Below, piece after piece: positions 1 through 7,981 of a DNA stretch of 64,000 bases (positions within the stretch are counted from its first letter, which is position 1; the number at the start of each line of letters is the position of its first letter). A program made the translations under genes and the position numbers. Under the pieces are notes generated by a model. The model ran no database searches, was not told where the DNA came from, and saw only the letters and a program-made list of their open reading frames with translations. Source of the DNA: Duganella sp. CF402 (GTDB lineage: Bacteria > Pseudomonadota > Gammaproteobacteria > Burkholderiales > Burkholderiaceae_D); contig NZ_FOBG01000005.1 of NCBI RefSeq assembly GCF_900109645.1, positions 56,048-120,047 of the forward strand, read 5' to 3'.

Positions 1-1
1 C

Positions 2-508
2 ATGCAGCAGATCAGCACCGGCGCCCAGCAAGCCGCGCCCGAGCAGCATGGCATCCGCCCGCGCGAAGACGCGGTGGTGTTCGCGCGCGCCGAGCAGGTG
101 GCGACGCCGGGATCACAGCAGCGCGGCGACGCTGCCATCCCGCCCGCTGCGGCGGACGCCGTGGCCGATATCCAGAGCACCATCCAGCGCAGCGGCATGC
201 GCATCTACCCGCGCAACGAACCGAATCAGGACACCCTCAACATCCTGCGCGGGAACGAGGAAGCGGAGGACGACTACTTCCGTTCGCACTGGGAGAAAAC
301 CCTGTCCTACACCGGCGGCACCTACCAGGAATACGACCCGGCCTACCGCTACGGCGAATCGATGGCGGGCAACCCCGGCTACGAGGACAAGCCGTTCGGC
401 GAAGTGGAATCCGAACTGCGCGTGACCTGGGAACGCCGCCACCCGCAGTCGAGCTGGGACAAGTTCAAGGAAGCGGTGCGGCATGGGTGGGAGCGTATTA
501 CGAAGTAA
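2..508 (+). CDS. Hypothetical acidic stress-type protein, probably 5'-truncated by the window edge
   Basis: The first ATG lies at base 2, so the true start may lie upstream and the 168 visible residues may be only the C-terminal part. The N-terminal half is Ala/Gln/Pro-rich and looks disordered. The last ~75 residues are rich in aromatic and acidic residues (FRSHWEKTLSYTGG, then YDPAYRYGESMAGNPGYED, then WERRHPQSSWDKFKEAVRHGWERIT). From memory this resembles the uncharacterised tail of proteins that occur with DUF2382/YsnF-type stress proteins in Proteobacteria. No enzyme motif or membrane segment is seen. Codon use is GC-rich like the core genes. Function unknown; the family resemblance is a recollection, not a search. 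Confidence 0.6.
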   Translation: MQQISTGAQQAAPEQHGIRPREDAVVFARAEQVATPGSQQRGDAAIPPAAADAVADIQSTIQRSGMRIYPRNEPNQDTLNILRGNEEAEDDYFRSHWEKTLSYTGGTYQEYDPAYRYGESMAGNPGYEDKPFGEVESELRVTWERRHPQSSWDKFKEAVRHGWERITK

Positions 509-581
509 TCCTGCTTTATCTCAAAATAGCCCCCTGACTTTAACGACAAAATGATTTGTTGTTGAAGCTGGGGAGCTTGCA

Positions 582-986
582 ATGAAGATACCTTTTTATC
601 CGGAGCAGGGCACGGTGCTGGTATGTGATTTCAAAGGATTTATTGAGTCTGAGATGGTTAAAAGGCGTCCTGTAATTGTAGTGTCGCCCAAACGGAAACA
701 TGGCCCTCGCTTGGTGACGGTGATACCGACCAGTACTACAGCGCCCCGACCAGCGGAGAAATTTCACTTCAAAATCACTTTTGATCCACCTCTCCCTGAT
801 CCATACTCCGATGCGGAGTTCTGGATTAAGTGCGATATGATTTATCAAGTTAGTTTAGATCGCCTGACATTGCCGCGAATTGGCAGAGATGAGAATAAGC
901 GGCGAATGTATGACCAGCGCGTGGTAAGTTCCGCAACACTGCATCAGATACAAAATGGCATCGCAATGGCGCTTGGCTTAATTTGA
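582..986 (+). CDS. PemK/MazF-family toxin, no protein antitoxin beside it
   Basis: A 134-residue protein with the PemK/MazF hallmarks: an N-terminal strand ending in QGTVLVCDF, then KRRPVIVVSP, and a central VTVIPTST strand. Family members are ribosome-independent or ribosome-dependent mRNA endonucleases. The start is supported by GGGGAG about 8 bases upstream of the ATG. MazF-type toxins normally follow an overlapping antitoxin gene of ~80 codons; here the 73 bases upstream hold no ORF. Instead the stop codon overlaps the -35 box of a small RNA gene (see 983-1133). The gene is less GC-rich than its neighbours, which suggests acquisition. Toxin fold is fairly certain; activity and substrate are inferred. 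Confidence 0.8.
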   Translation: MKIPFYPEQGTVLVCDFKGFIESEMVKRRPVIVVSPKRKHGPRLVTVIPTSTTAPRPAEKFHFKITFDPPLPDPYSDAEFWIKCDMIYQVSLDRLTLPRIGRDENKRRMYDQRVVSSATLHQIQNGIAMALGLI

Positions 987-1011
987 CACCATAAAATGCA
1001 TCAACTATGAT
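983..1011 (+). promoter_or_regulatory. Near-consensus sigma-70 promoter of the small RNA
   Basis: TTGACA at 983-988 and TATGAT at 1006-1011, separated by exactly 17 bases. The -35 box overlaps the pemK stop codon. The predicted start of transcription is about 1018. This is among the best-matched promoters in the window and it points away from pemK into a segment with no ORF. Confidence 0.75.
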
Positions 1012-1017
1012 CAGGAT

Positions 1018-1133
1018 TCCTGCACTGCCTCAGGCATCAGGCTTAAGTCCTCGGAAGAGGCCTTTGCATCTGGAGATTGCAATCCTATGCAACGACATTC
1101 TGAGCCCTACTTCGGTGGGGCTCTTTGCTTTTT
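1018..1133 (+). ncRNA. Structured small RNA downstream of pemK (~115 nt)
   Basis: This intergenic stretch has its own promoter and ends in a strong intrinsic terminator, which defines a transcript of about 115 nt. By eye it folds into successive hairpins: a short GCCT/AGGC stem; a stem AAG-CCTC closed by a GGAA tetraloop (about 1043-1063); a TTGCATC/GATTGCAA stem (about 1064-1082); and the UUCG-capped terminator. No convincing ORF with a ribosome binding site lies inside. It lacks the SRP RNA signature and is too short for typical 6S RNA or tmRNA. Position next to an antitoxin-less pemK suggests an RNA regulator or RNA antitoxin, but that is inference. A toxic small-RNA family has been described from Betaproteobacteria, and membership could be tested. 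Confidence 0.6.
1102..1133 (+). terminator. Intrinsic terminator with UUCG tetraloop
   Basis: Nine-base-pair stem GAGCCCTAC/GTGGGGCTC (one G-U pair) at 1102-1110 and 1115-1123 capped by TTCG, followed by TTTGCTTTTT. It ends the small RNA and insulates pemK from the T6SS genes. Confidence 0.85.
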
Positions 1134-1246
1134 GGGAAAGACACGACATTTCACTAGGAATTGCTTAATCTCAAAAACAGTCCTATTCATAGTGACATCA
1201 TCGGGGACTTGCGCGGCCTGTTTGCGGGCCGGCTTTTCCCGGATGG

Positions 1247-3088
1247 ATGCCGACGATGGAAAAACTGCTGCCGTACTATGAACGCGAGTTAAGCATGCTG
1301 CGGCGCGCCGGCGCCGAGTTTGCGGGGCGTTATCCCAAGCTCGCGGGCAGCTTGCAACTGCGCGGTGAAAACTGCGCCGACCCGCATGTGGAACGGCTGA
1401 TCCAGGCCTCCGCCTTCCTCAACGCCCGCGTCGCCAAGCTGCTCGACGACGGCTACGCCCACTTCACCGAAGCGCTGCTCGGCATCTTGTACCCGCACTA
1501 CCTGCGGCCGATCCCCTCCTGCTCCATCGCCCGCATAGACTACAGCGGAGCGCGTGGTAACGACATCAGTACCATCAACGTGCTGCCACGCGGCGCCAGC
1601 CTGAAAACGATGGGGCAGGGCACGATGGTGTGCAGCTTCCGCACCGTCTACGACACGGTAGTGGCACCGCTAGACATCAGCGCGGCGGCACTTGAGCCGT
1701 ATCCGCAAACCCCGCCCACGCTGGCGCTGCCGCCGGATGCGGGCGTCGCCATCCGCATCGCCATCTCGTGCACCGCCACCGCGCGCGGGTTGGCTGCGGT
1801 GGGTCTGTCCACGCTGCGCGTCTACATCGATGGCGAAGCCTCGCTGCGGGCCGCCCTGCGCGATGCGCTATTCATGCGCACCGCCTGCGCCTGCGTGGAA
1901 GCGGATGACCAATGGCGCATGCTGGAGCGCCTGCCGCTGTCGCCCGCCGGGCTATCCGCCGACGAAGCGCTGCTGCCCGCCGCACCATCCGAACACAGCG
2001 CCTACCGGCTGTTGAGCGAGTACTTTGCTTTCCCTGAAAAATTCGACTTTTTCGACATCGACCTGGCCGCGCTGACCGCCGGCCTGCCGGAACACTGCAC
2101 GCGCTTGACCCTGCGCCTGCTGCTGCGCGACGTGCGCCCCGACATGCCGGCCGCGCGCATCCTCCACACCCTGACGGCGGACAACCTGCTGCTGGGCTGC
2201 ACGCCCGTGGTCAACCTGTTCTCGCAAGCCGCCACGCCCATCCGCGTGACGCAAGAGAGCAGCAGCTATCCGCTGATGGCTGACGACATGCCGGGCAAGG
2301 TCTGCGACATCTACAGCGTCGACCGTGTGCAGATGGTGCGCAAGACCGCCGAGGGCAGCGCGGTCACGGAATTCTTCCCCTATTATTCGCTGCGCCACGG
2401 CGAGGCGGAAAGTCGCAAAGGCCATTACTGGCTGATGCAGCGTGAAGACCTGATGAGCGCAGGCCACGAACACACGCTCACACTGGTGGACCGCGACTTC
2501 TCACCGCTGCGCTGCGACAGCGCCATCGCTTCCGTGCAGATGACCTGCACCAACCGTGACCTGCCGCACGGTCTGCCGTACGGCCGCGCCGGCGGCGACC
2601 TGACCACGGAAAGCCAGACCGGCAGCTTCCCCATCCGCCTGCTGCATCGCCCTACCTTGTCGCACCGGCTGTCAAGCGAAGGCCGCCGCCAGTGGGGCCT
2701 GATCGCGCAACTGGCGCTGAACCATCGCTCGCTGACGCAGGAAGGCCAGCCGGCGCTGACCGCCATGCTACGCCTCTACGCCCAGCAGGACAGCCTGGTG
2801 TCGCAGCGGCTGATCGACGGCGTGACCGCGCTGACCCACCGGCCGGCGACAGCGTGGGTGCGGCAGGCGCACGGCAACGCCTACCTGCGCGGCATCGAAG
2901 TGCAGGTGTCGCTGGACGAGGAAGCCTATGCCGGCGTTGGCATCCACGCCTTCGCACAAATCCTCGACCACCTGTTTGCCCTGCATGTGCACCTGAACAG
3001 CTTTACGCGGCTGGTGGTGTTGTCCCACGTGAGCGGAAAGGAGTTGCTGCGATGCCCACCTCGCAACGGCACATTGACGCTGGCGTGA
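1247..3088 (+). CDS. tssF: Type VI secretion baseplate subunit TssF (VasA)
   Basis: TssF forms the TssF2-TssG wedge core of the T6SS baseplate, which docks the contractile tail on the membrane complex. The N-terminus carries the family signature LLPYYERELSMLRRAGAEFAGRYP followed by DPHVERLIQASAFLNARV. The length, about 610 residues, matches the family. An in-frame ATG nine bases downstream (1256, MEKLLPYYERE) fits homologues at least as well as 1247; neither has a strong Shine-Dalgarno. The 3' end overlaps tssG by 37 bases, so the two are translationally coupled. Composition is GC-rich like the core genome. The rest of the T6SS cluster is not in the window: upstream is the pemK/sRNA unit and downstream the locus is broken. 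Confidence 0.93.
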   Translation: MPTMEKLLPYYERELSMLRRAGAEFAGRYPKLAGSLQLRGENCADPHVERLIQASAFLNARVAKLLDDGYAHFTEALLGILYPHYLRPIPSCSIARIDYSGARGNDISTINVLPRGASLKTMGQGTMVCSFRTVYDTVVAPLDISAAALEPYPQTPPTLALPPDAGVAIRIAISCTATARGLAAVGLSTLRVYIDGEASLRAALRDALFMRTACACVEADDQWRMLERLPLSPAGLSADEALLPAAPSEHSAYRLLSEYFAFPEKFDFFDIDLAALTAGLPEHCTRLTLRLLLRDVRPDMPAARILHTLTADNLLLGCTPVVNLFSQAATPIRVTQESSSYPLMADDMPGKVCDIYSVDRVQMVRKTAEGSAVTEFFPYYSLRHGEAESRKGHYWLMQREDLMSAGHEHTLTLVDRDFSPLRCDSAIASVQMTCTNRDLPHGLPYGRAGGDLTTESQTGSFPIRLLHRPTLSHRLSSEGRRQWGLIAQLALNHRSLTQEGQPALTAMLRLYAQQDSLVSQRLIDGVTALTHRPATAWVRQAHGNAYLRGIEVQVSLDEEAYAGVGIHAFAQILDHLFALHVHLNSFTRLVVLSHVSGKELLRCPPRNGTLTLA

Positions 3089-3990
3089 TCGGCCAACTGC
3101 TGGCCGCGCCGCAGCGCTTTGAATTCTTCCAGGCGGTGCGGCTGCTGGAACAATGGCGTCCGGACAGCGCGCGCTTCCGTAACCGGCTGGCGATGAGCTT
3201 CCCGCCCAACCAGATCGAAAATATCGGCGTCGATGACAATAGCGTGCGCCTGACGCCGACCTTCATCGGCCTGCTGGGCAGCCAAGGCGTGCTGCCGCTG
3301 CACTACTCGGACCGCATCGCAAGGCACGAACGGGAACGCAACGACGGCGGCCCGCGCGCCTTCCTCGATCTGCTGTCGCACCGGGCGGTGCAGATGTTCT
3401 ACCAAGCGTGGGCGAGGAACCGGCTGGAATGCGCCGACGATGCTTATCTGGACATGCTGAACGCCTTGTCCGGCCACCATCTCGACGACGACATCATCGA
3501 CCGCGAAACACTGGCCTTCTACGCCATGCAAATCCGCGCCCGCACCGTCTCCGCACCGCTGATGGCGAGCATGTACTCGGAATACTTCGGCGTGCCGGTG
3601 AAGGTGGAACAGCTGGTGGGCGAATGGAGCGAACTGCCGCCATCGGACCAGGCGCAATTGGGAGGCGCGAACGTCGACCTGGGAGATGGCGTGATGCTCG
3701 GAGGCCGCACCTATCGCTGCGACGCGCGCGCACGTCTGCGTATCGGCCCGCTGGACCGGGAACACTACGAGCGCTTCCTACCCGGCCATCCCAGCGCGCA
3801 CCACCTGCGCGCCGTGCTGGAACTGCACTGCGGCGTGGGCATGACATGGGAAGTGCACCTGATCCAACGCGCGCAAGACATGCGTGGCGTGCGTCTCGAC
3901 GCCAGCGCCAGATTGGGCGTGAACGCAAGGCTGCTGGGCGGCCCGGCCACCCAGGATCACGACGAGTTGATGTATCTGCTGCATAGCTAA
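3052..3990 (+). CDS. tssG: Type VI secretion baseplate subunit TssG (VasB)
   Basis: A 312-residue partner of TssF in the baseplate wedge. Recognisable by RFEFFQAVRLLEQW near the N-terminus, then PPNQIENIGVDD and the conserved FIGLLGSQGVLPLHYSDRI segment. The reading frame stays open far upstream, inside tssF, but ATG 3052 has GGAAAGGAG nine bases before it and gives the canonical TssG N-terminus, so it is chosen. It overlaps the end of tssF. The stop is followed at once by GGAG and a GTG that opens a broken vgrG-like reading frame. Confidence 0.93.
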   Translation: MPTSQRHIDAGVIGQLLAAPQRFEFFQAVRLLEQWRPDSARFRNRLAMSFPPNQIENIGVDDNSVRLTPTFIGLLGSQGVLPLHYSDRIARHERERNDGGPRAFLDLLSHRAVQMFYQAWARNRLECADDAYLDMLNALSGHHLDDDIIDRETLAFYAMQIRARTVSAPLMASMYSEYFGVPVKVEQLVGEWSELPPSDQAQLGGANVDLGDGVMLGGRTYRCDARARLRIGPLDREHYERFLPGHPSAHHLRAVLELHCGVGMTWEVHLIQRAQDMRGVRLDASARLGVNARLLGGPATQDHDELMYLLHS

Positions 3991-3999
3991 GGAGCGACC

Positions 4000-4314
4000 G
4001 TGGAAAGCGACAGCGATTTTTTCGGCTTCATGGGATTGATCAAGGAACTGGTCACTGACAACCGGCCCTTGCGGCTACCAGCTGGTGCTGCGCGACGCGC
4101 TGGCGATACTGGAAAAGCGCACCAACACACGCTTGTTCCGCAATATGGATGAAGTGGAAATCGTCCAGCGCATCCTCAACGAATGGCGGCAGAAAAGCCC
4201 GGTGCTGGGCTCCTGCTTCAGGCAAGAACTGGACGAGGCGTTCGAACTGCGTACCTACCCAAAGCGCGAATTCACCATGCAGCACAACGAATCGGATGCG
4301 GCCTTCATTGGCGA
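4000..4314 (+). pseudogene. vgrG (tssI) remnant, frameshifted and truncated at both ends
   Basis: A GTG start at 4000 with GGAG upstream reads FFGFMGLIKELVTDNRP. An apparent extra T near 4069 then shifts the frame to CGYQLVLRDALAILEKRTN, LFRNMDEVEIVQRIL and YPKREFTMQHNESDAAFI. The combined text matches the middle of a VgrG spike N-terminal (gp27-like) domain, which normally reads Y-x-L-x-L-x-P-x-L-A-x-L, sIFqd, then cvQYrEsDl.Fv. About 100 N-terminal residues and the whole gp5/needle part are missing. Homology stops near 4311 where the sequence passes directly into a helicase fragment. It therefore marks a deletion or recombination scar at the end of the T6SS locus, not a working spike. Confidence 0.6.
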
Positions 4315-4398
4315 CTTGCGCGCGGTGTTCCAGGCCAACATGCCGCCCCAGCGCTTCAACTACCAGCAGCGCGTCGGCCGCGCTGGACGCAGGGGGCA
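4306..4398 (+). pseudogene. Scrap of a superfamily-2 helicase (DrmA-like, motif VI)
   Basis: In frame with the vgrG remnant the translation continues LRAVFQANMPPQRFNYQQRV followed by GRAGRRGQA. QRVGRAGR is helicase motif VI, and the NMPPQRFNYQQRVGRAGRRGQ block is, from memory, typical of the DISARM-associated helicase DrmA. Only ~30 residues remain; downstream residues (GVVFFNETRYRYDKK) no longer fit. This implies that a DISARM-like or related helicase gene once stood here and was removed, leaving its motif VI fused to vgrG. The family name is a recollection; the helicase motif itself is clear. Confidence 0.5.
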
Positions 4399-4441
4399 GG
4401 CCGGTGTTGTTTTCTTTAACGAGACAAGATATAGGTATGAC

Positions 4442-4472
4442 AAAAAAATAGGAGCCTGCGGCCCCTATTTTT
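4442..4472. terminator. Bidirectional terminator-like hairpin
   Basis: AAAAATAGG and CCTATTTTT form a nine-base-pair stem around a GC-rich loop, so each strand has a U-run after the stem. It would stop read-through from the T6SS side. Confidence 0.6.
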
Positions 4473-4642
4473 CATTAACTTCGAAGATTTTTCACAGAGG
4501 TGAAAAGTTTATACTGACTGTAAAGCTCTGCGTGCCGTAAGGCGCCATAGTTAGTTCAACTCACTTCATCGAAAATCAAAGACATAGCAGGCTTGGTGAC
4601 AAAGTGAAGATAGGGTTGAGACAGATTTTTCGCGACCAGCCT

Positions 4643-4677
4643 AAGGAGGTACCACAGTTTGTGCACCTCCTTTTTTT
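4643..4677 (+). terminator. Intrinsic terminator
   Basis: Stem GGAGGT/ACCTCC with an inner CACA/TGTG pairing, followed by seven T. No plus-strand gene ends just before it, so it may belong to a lost gene. Confidence 0.6.
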
Positions 4678-4940
4678 CGTGCGTTCAGAAAGAGCTTCGT
4701 CCTTGAGCAATCTGCTTGATCGAGGGCAGAAGTAGAGCGAGGTCACCAACTGACTGCAAAAAATGTCGTGTTCGATCGGTGGGGACGGGGGCGTGTTGTG
4801 GAAGATGATCCTGCGACGTTCCGAACTTTTGGAAGCGCGTTGAGCAAGATGTTGTTGCGAAAGTTGAGACGAAATTTCGGGTTGCAAATTTCGTGTTTTG
4901 ACAGATCCTGCATTGTGTCTTGAAGGTACGGAGAGCACAA

Positions 4941-5390
4941 ATGCGGACAAAAAAATGTGAAGCCTGTGGCCAGCGATTTCAGCCCAGGCCACAGGCTCCC
5001 AATCAGGCCTACTGCTCTGAGCCAGCGTGTCAGAGGACCCGCCGGCTCAGGTGGCAAATTGACAAACGCAAGAACGATCCAGACTACGCGGAGAATCAAT
5101 ATCGGGCGCAGCTGGCGTGGAGAATGCGAAACGCCGACTACTGGAAGAATTATCGTGCCGAGCATCCTGATTATGTCGAGCGGAACCGGAAAAATCAACG
5201 CATCCGCAGTCGGCAGGAACTATCCGATCAGAAAAACGAAATTGCAAAGATGGACGCGTCCACACCGGGTGGAAGAGTGACGTCAGGGATCTATCGCATG
5301 AATCTGATCTCAACGTTTGACATTGCAAAAATGGGCGTGTGGATGGTTGAATTGCGAGTGATCTCATACTCCGAGCCTGGCGAAAAATAG
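4941..5390 (+). CDS. Small Cys-rich putative Zn-binding protein of the recombinase-ParB cassette
   Basis: A 149-residue basic protein. The N-terminus has a CEACGQRF...CSEPACQRTRR zinc-ribbon-like set of cysteines (about residues 5-35), followed by a highly charged repetitive part (RWQIDKRKNDPDYAENQYRAQ, then RNADYWKNYRAEHPDYVERN) likely to be helical and nucleic-acid-binding. ATG 4941 is chosen over the upstream in-frame ATG 4920 because GGAGAG lies just before it. It is followed by a large serine recombinase and two ParB-like genes on the same strand. Similar Cys-rich proteins seem, from memory, to accompany such recombinase/ParB sets. A role as an accessory DNA-binding factor for the recombinase is inference. 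Confidence 0.7.
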   Translation: MRTKKCEACGQRFQPRPQAPNQAYCSEPACQRTRRLRWQIDKRKNDPDYAENQYRAQLAWRMRNADYWKNYRAEHPDYVERNRKNQRIRSRQELSDQKNEIAKMDASTPGGRVTSGIYRMNLISTFDIAKMGVWMVELRVISYSEPGEK

Positions 5391-5496
5391 CGTTGCAAAG
5401 AGATGACGTCTGGATGTTACCGATTTCAGCTGCTATCTTGGATCTAGCGTCTTCTCCCGACGAGCCGGCATCAACCGACTCCGGAAAGACGAGTCA

Positions 5497-7083
5497 ATGA
5501 TCTGGATGGCGGCGGCTATGTCAAGAGACCCGTTTAGCAATGCTGAAGTCGCGACAGTGAACCGCGTATGCGCGGTCGAATACGTTCGGATGTCGACTGA
5601 GCATCAGCAATATTCCACGGAAAATCAAGCATCAAAAATTCGCGAGTACGCAGCCCGGCGGGGCGTTGAGATAATTCGTACTTACGCTGATGCAGGCAAG
5701 AGTGGTCTACGTATTGACGGACGTGAAGCGTTGCAACGGCTGCTCCGTGACGTCGAGAGTGGGGCTAATGAGTTCCAGATGATCCTGGTGTATGACGTGA
5801 GCCGTTGGGGACGATTCCAAGATGCTGATGAAAGTGCGTACTACGAGTATCGCTGCCGTCGGGCTGGCATCCAAGTAGTGTACTGCGCCGAGCAATTCGA
5901 AAACGATGGCTCGCCAGTATCCACAATTGTGAAAGGAGTTAAACGGGCTATGGCTGGCGAATATAGCCGTGAGCTCTCGGCCAAAGTCTTTGCTGGCCAA
6001 TGCCGCCTGATCGAGCTCGGCTACCGCCAAGGTGGTCCGGCCGGGTATGGGCTACGGAGAGTTCTCATTGATCAAAATGGGTGCCTCAAGACGGAGCTTC
6101 AAAGAGGAGAGCATAAGAGTTTACAAACAGATCGGGTGATCCTTGTTTCCGGGCCGGACGAGGAGGTCGAAACCGTCAATCAGATGTACCGGTGGTTTAT
6201 CGAAGAAAGTCTTATTGAATCTGAAATCGCAACGAGGTTAAACAATCTCGGACTCAAGACAGATTTGGGCCGGTCTTGGACGCGTGCTACGGTGCACGAG
6301 GTCTTGACCAATGAGAAGTACATCGGTAATAACGTGTACAACCGTACCTCTTTCAAGCTCAAAAAAATCAGGGTGGTAAACACGCCGGATATGTGGGTCC
6401 GTAAGGAGAGTGCCTTTGCTCCGATCGTTCCGAGTGAAATTTTCTATACCGTGCGTGGAATCATGACAGCACGCGCCCGACGCTACTCGGATGAGGAGCT
6501 GATTACGAGACTGCGCAATCTATACCAGAATCGCGGCTTTCTATCTGGATTAGTAATTAACGAGACAGAAGGTATGCCGTCCACAGCTGTCTACTCGCAT
6601 CGCTTTGGGAGTCTGTTAAGGGCTTACGAGACTGTGGGCTTTTCGCCCGATCGAGACTATCGCTATCTGGAGGCAAATAGGTTTTTGCGCGGCTATCACC
6701 CTGAAGTTGTCGGACAGGTAGAACGCGCCATTGCGGACTTAGGCGGGTTGGTTGTCAGAGATCCAGCGACAGAAATGTTATGGCTAAATGGAGAGTTCAG
6801 CATCTCGCTGGTCCTGGCTCGGTGCCAAGAACATGGTGTGGGCCGCTACTCGTGGAAGATACGGTTCGATACCAGCCTCGCTCCGGATATTACTGTCGCT
6901 GTGCGTTTGGATCGAACGAACCGAAATGCGCTCGACTACTATCTTCTTCCTCGGCTCGATTTTGATGACGCGCGTATCAGCCTTAAGGAAAGCAATCCCA
7001 TCGAGTTTGAGGCTTACCATTTTGACTCCCTGGACTATCTCTACGGCATGGCGGAGCGCGTGAGAGTAAGAAAGGCTGCCTAA
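5497..7083 (+). CDS. Large serine recombinase
   Basis: A 528-residue site-specific recombinase. The resolvase/invertase catalytic domain starts at VEYVRMSTEHQQYS with the nucleophile Ser33, followed by DAGKSGLRIDGR and ILVYDVSRWGRFQDADE. The Recombinase domain follows (YRQGGPAGYGLRR, then SWTRATVHEVLTNEKYIGNNVYNR). The C-terminal part is divergent and lacks an obvious zinc ribbon. An alternative start is ATG 5518. The stop is one base before the first ParB-like gene, so the unit is one operon. It is clearly related to the recombinase at 10382-11944, sharing long identical blocks such as SRWGRFQDADESAYYE and MAGEYSRELSAKVFA. It probably integrates or resolves the element it rides on; the sites are not identified. 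Confidence 0.9.
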   Translation: MIWMAAAMSRDPFSNAEVATVNRVCAVEYVRMSTEHQQYSTENQASKIREYAARRGVEIIRTYADAGKSGLRIDGREALQRLLRDVESGANEFQMILVYDVSRWGRFQDADESAYYEYRCRRAGIQVVYCAEQFENDGSPVSTIVKGVKRAMAGEYSRELSAKVFAGQCRLIELGYRQGGPAGYGLRRVLIDQNGCLKTELQRGEHKSLQTDRVILVSGPDEEVETVNQMYRWFIEESLIESEIATRLNNLGLKTDLGRSWTRATVHEVLTNEKYIGNNVYNRTSFKLKKIRVVNTPDMWVRKESAFAPIVPSEIFYTVRGIMTARARRYSDEELITRLRNLYQNRGFLSGLVINETEGMPSTAVYSHRFGSLLRAYETVGFSPDRDYRYLEANRFLRGYHPEVVGQVERAIADLGGLVVRDPATEMLWLNGEFSISLVLARCQEHGVGRYSWKIRFDTSLAPDITVAVRLDRTNRNALDYYLLPRLDFDDARISLKESNPIEFEAYHFDSLDYLYGMAERVRVRKAA

Positions 7084-7084
7084 T

Positions 7085-7981
7085 ATGGAACAGTGGCCTA
7101 CAGAAATGAAGATGATTCCGATCGATCTGATCGAGACTCTAAATCCACGAGAGCGCAATGCCAAGGTCTTCGACGATATCGTCGCGAACATAAGAACTAT
7201 AGGCCTTAAAAAACCTATCACCGTAACGTTGAGAAAACGATCAGACGGAACGGAGCGCTATCTTCTTATCTGTGGAGAAGGGCGAGTTAAGGCATTCAAA
7301 GCCCTTGGACAGATGTCGATACCGGCGCTTGTAGTGACGGTGGATGATGAGGGGGCTCTCATCATGAACCTCACCGAGAACATCGCACGCCGACAATATC
7401 GGCCGCTAGAGGCGATGCAAGCAATCGAAAATTTACGGAAGAGTGGGTACGATAAAAAAGACATCGCGGCCAAAACGGGCCTTCGTCCAGAGTATGTTCA
7501 TGGCATTCTCTCATTGCTAAAGAACGGCGAAGAACGGTTGCTCGTTGCCGTGGCAAAGGGGCGAATTCCGTTGACTGCGGCGTTGACGATTGCTAACGCC
7601 GGCGATGACAACGCTGCAGTGCAAGTGGCGCTGCAGAACGCGTATGAATCTGGAGCATTGCGTGGACAACAGCTTCTGCAGGCCAGGAAGGTCATAGAGA
7701 ACCGTCAAGTATTGGGCCCATCGGTTTCCACCGGCACAAAGCGCAAACGTGCGGATGTCACCACCTCCAGTCTGATCAGAACCTATCAAAAAGAGGTTTC
7801 TCGCCAAAAAATGATGGTCAAGAAAGCGGAGTTTGCCCAACAGCGCTTATTGTTCGTCACAGGAGCCTTACGCCAACTGTTGGTGGATGAGAACTTTACA
7901 ACCCTCCTCAGAGCCGAAAGTCTTGATACGTTGCCAAAGTATCTTTCTGAACGTGTTTGGCCTATGGGGAACGCAGCATGA
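7085..7981 (+). CDS. ParB/RepB/Spo0J-like protein (first of two)
   Basis: 298 residues. The ParB N-terminal domain is clear: IPIDLIETLNPRERN at the start, IRTIGLKKPITV, YLLICGEGRVKAFKALGQ (the GERR-like CTP-binding box appears as GEGR) and MNLTENIARRQYRPLEAMQAI. A helix-turn-helix follows (KKDIAAKTGLRPEYVHGILSLL). The C-terminal ~90 residues are basic and helical. There is no parA in the window, so chromosome or plasmid segregation is unlikely. Coupling to a serine recombinase and to a second ParB-like gene (ATGA overlap) points to a DNA-binding role in element maintenance or recombination control, which is inference. Confidence 0.85.
   Translation: MEQWPTEMKMIPIDLIETLNPRERNAKVFDDIVANIRTIGLKKPITVTLRKRSDGTERYLLICGEGRVKAFKALGQMSIPALVVTVDDEGALIMNLTENIARRQYRPLEAMQAIENLRKSGYDKKDIAAKTGLRPEYVHGILSLLKNGEERLLVAVAKGRIPLTAALTIANAGDDNAAVQVALQNAYESGALRGQQLLQARKVIENRQVLGPSVSTGTKRKRADVTTSSLIRTYQKEVSRQKMMVKKAEFAQQRLLFVTGALRQLLVDENFTTLLRAESLDTLPKYLSERVWPMGNAA

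Larger units (their letters stand above)
4399..4940 (+). other. AT-rich non-coding stretch with two terminator-like hairpins
   Basis: No supported gene. It holds two hairpins listed separately (4442-4472 and 4643-4677). A TTGACA at 4898 could be a -35 box for the following cassette, but no good -10 box is seen. Base composition drops sharply from the T6SS side, which marks the left edge of the accessory island. Confidence 0.5.

Noticed and set aside
1018..1133. Small RNA as 4.5S (SRP), 6S or tmRNA
   Set aside because: The SRP core GGAAGGAAGCAG is absent, the length is too short for typical 6S or tmRNA, and no tmRNA reading frame or tRNA-like ends are seen.
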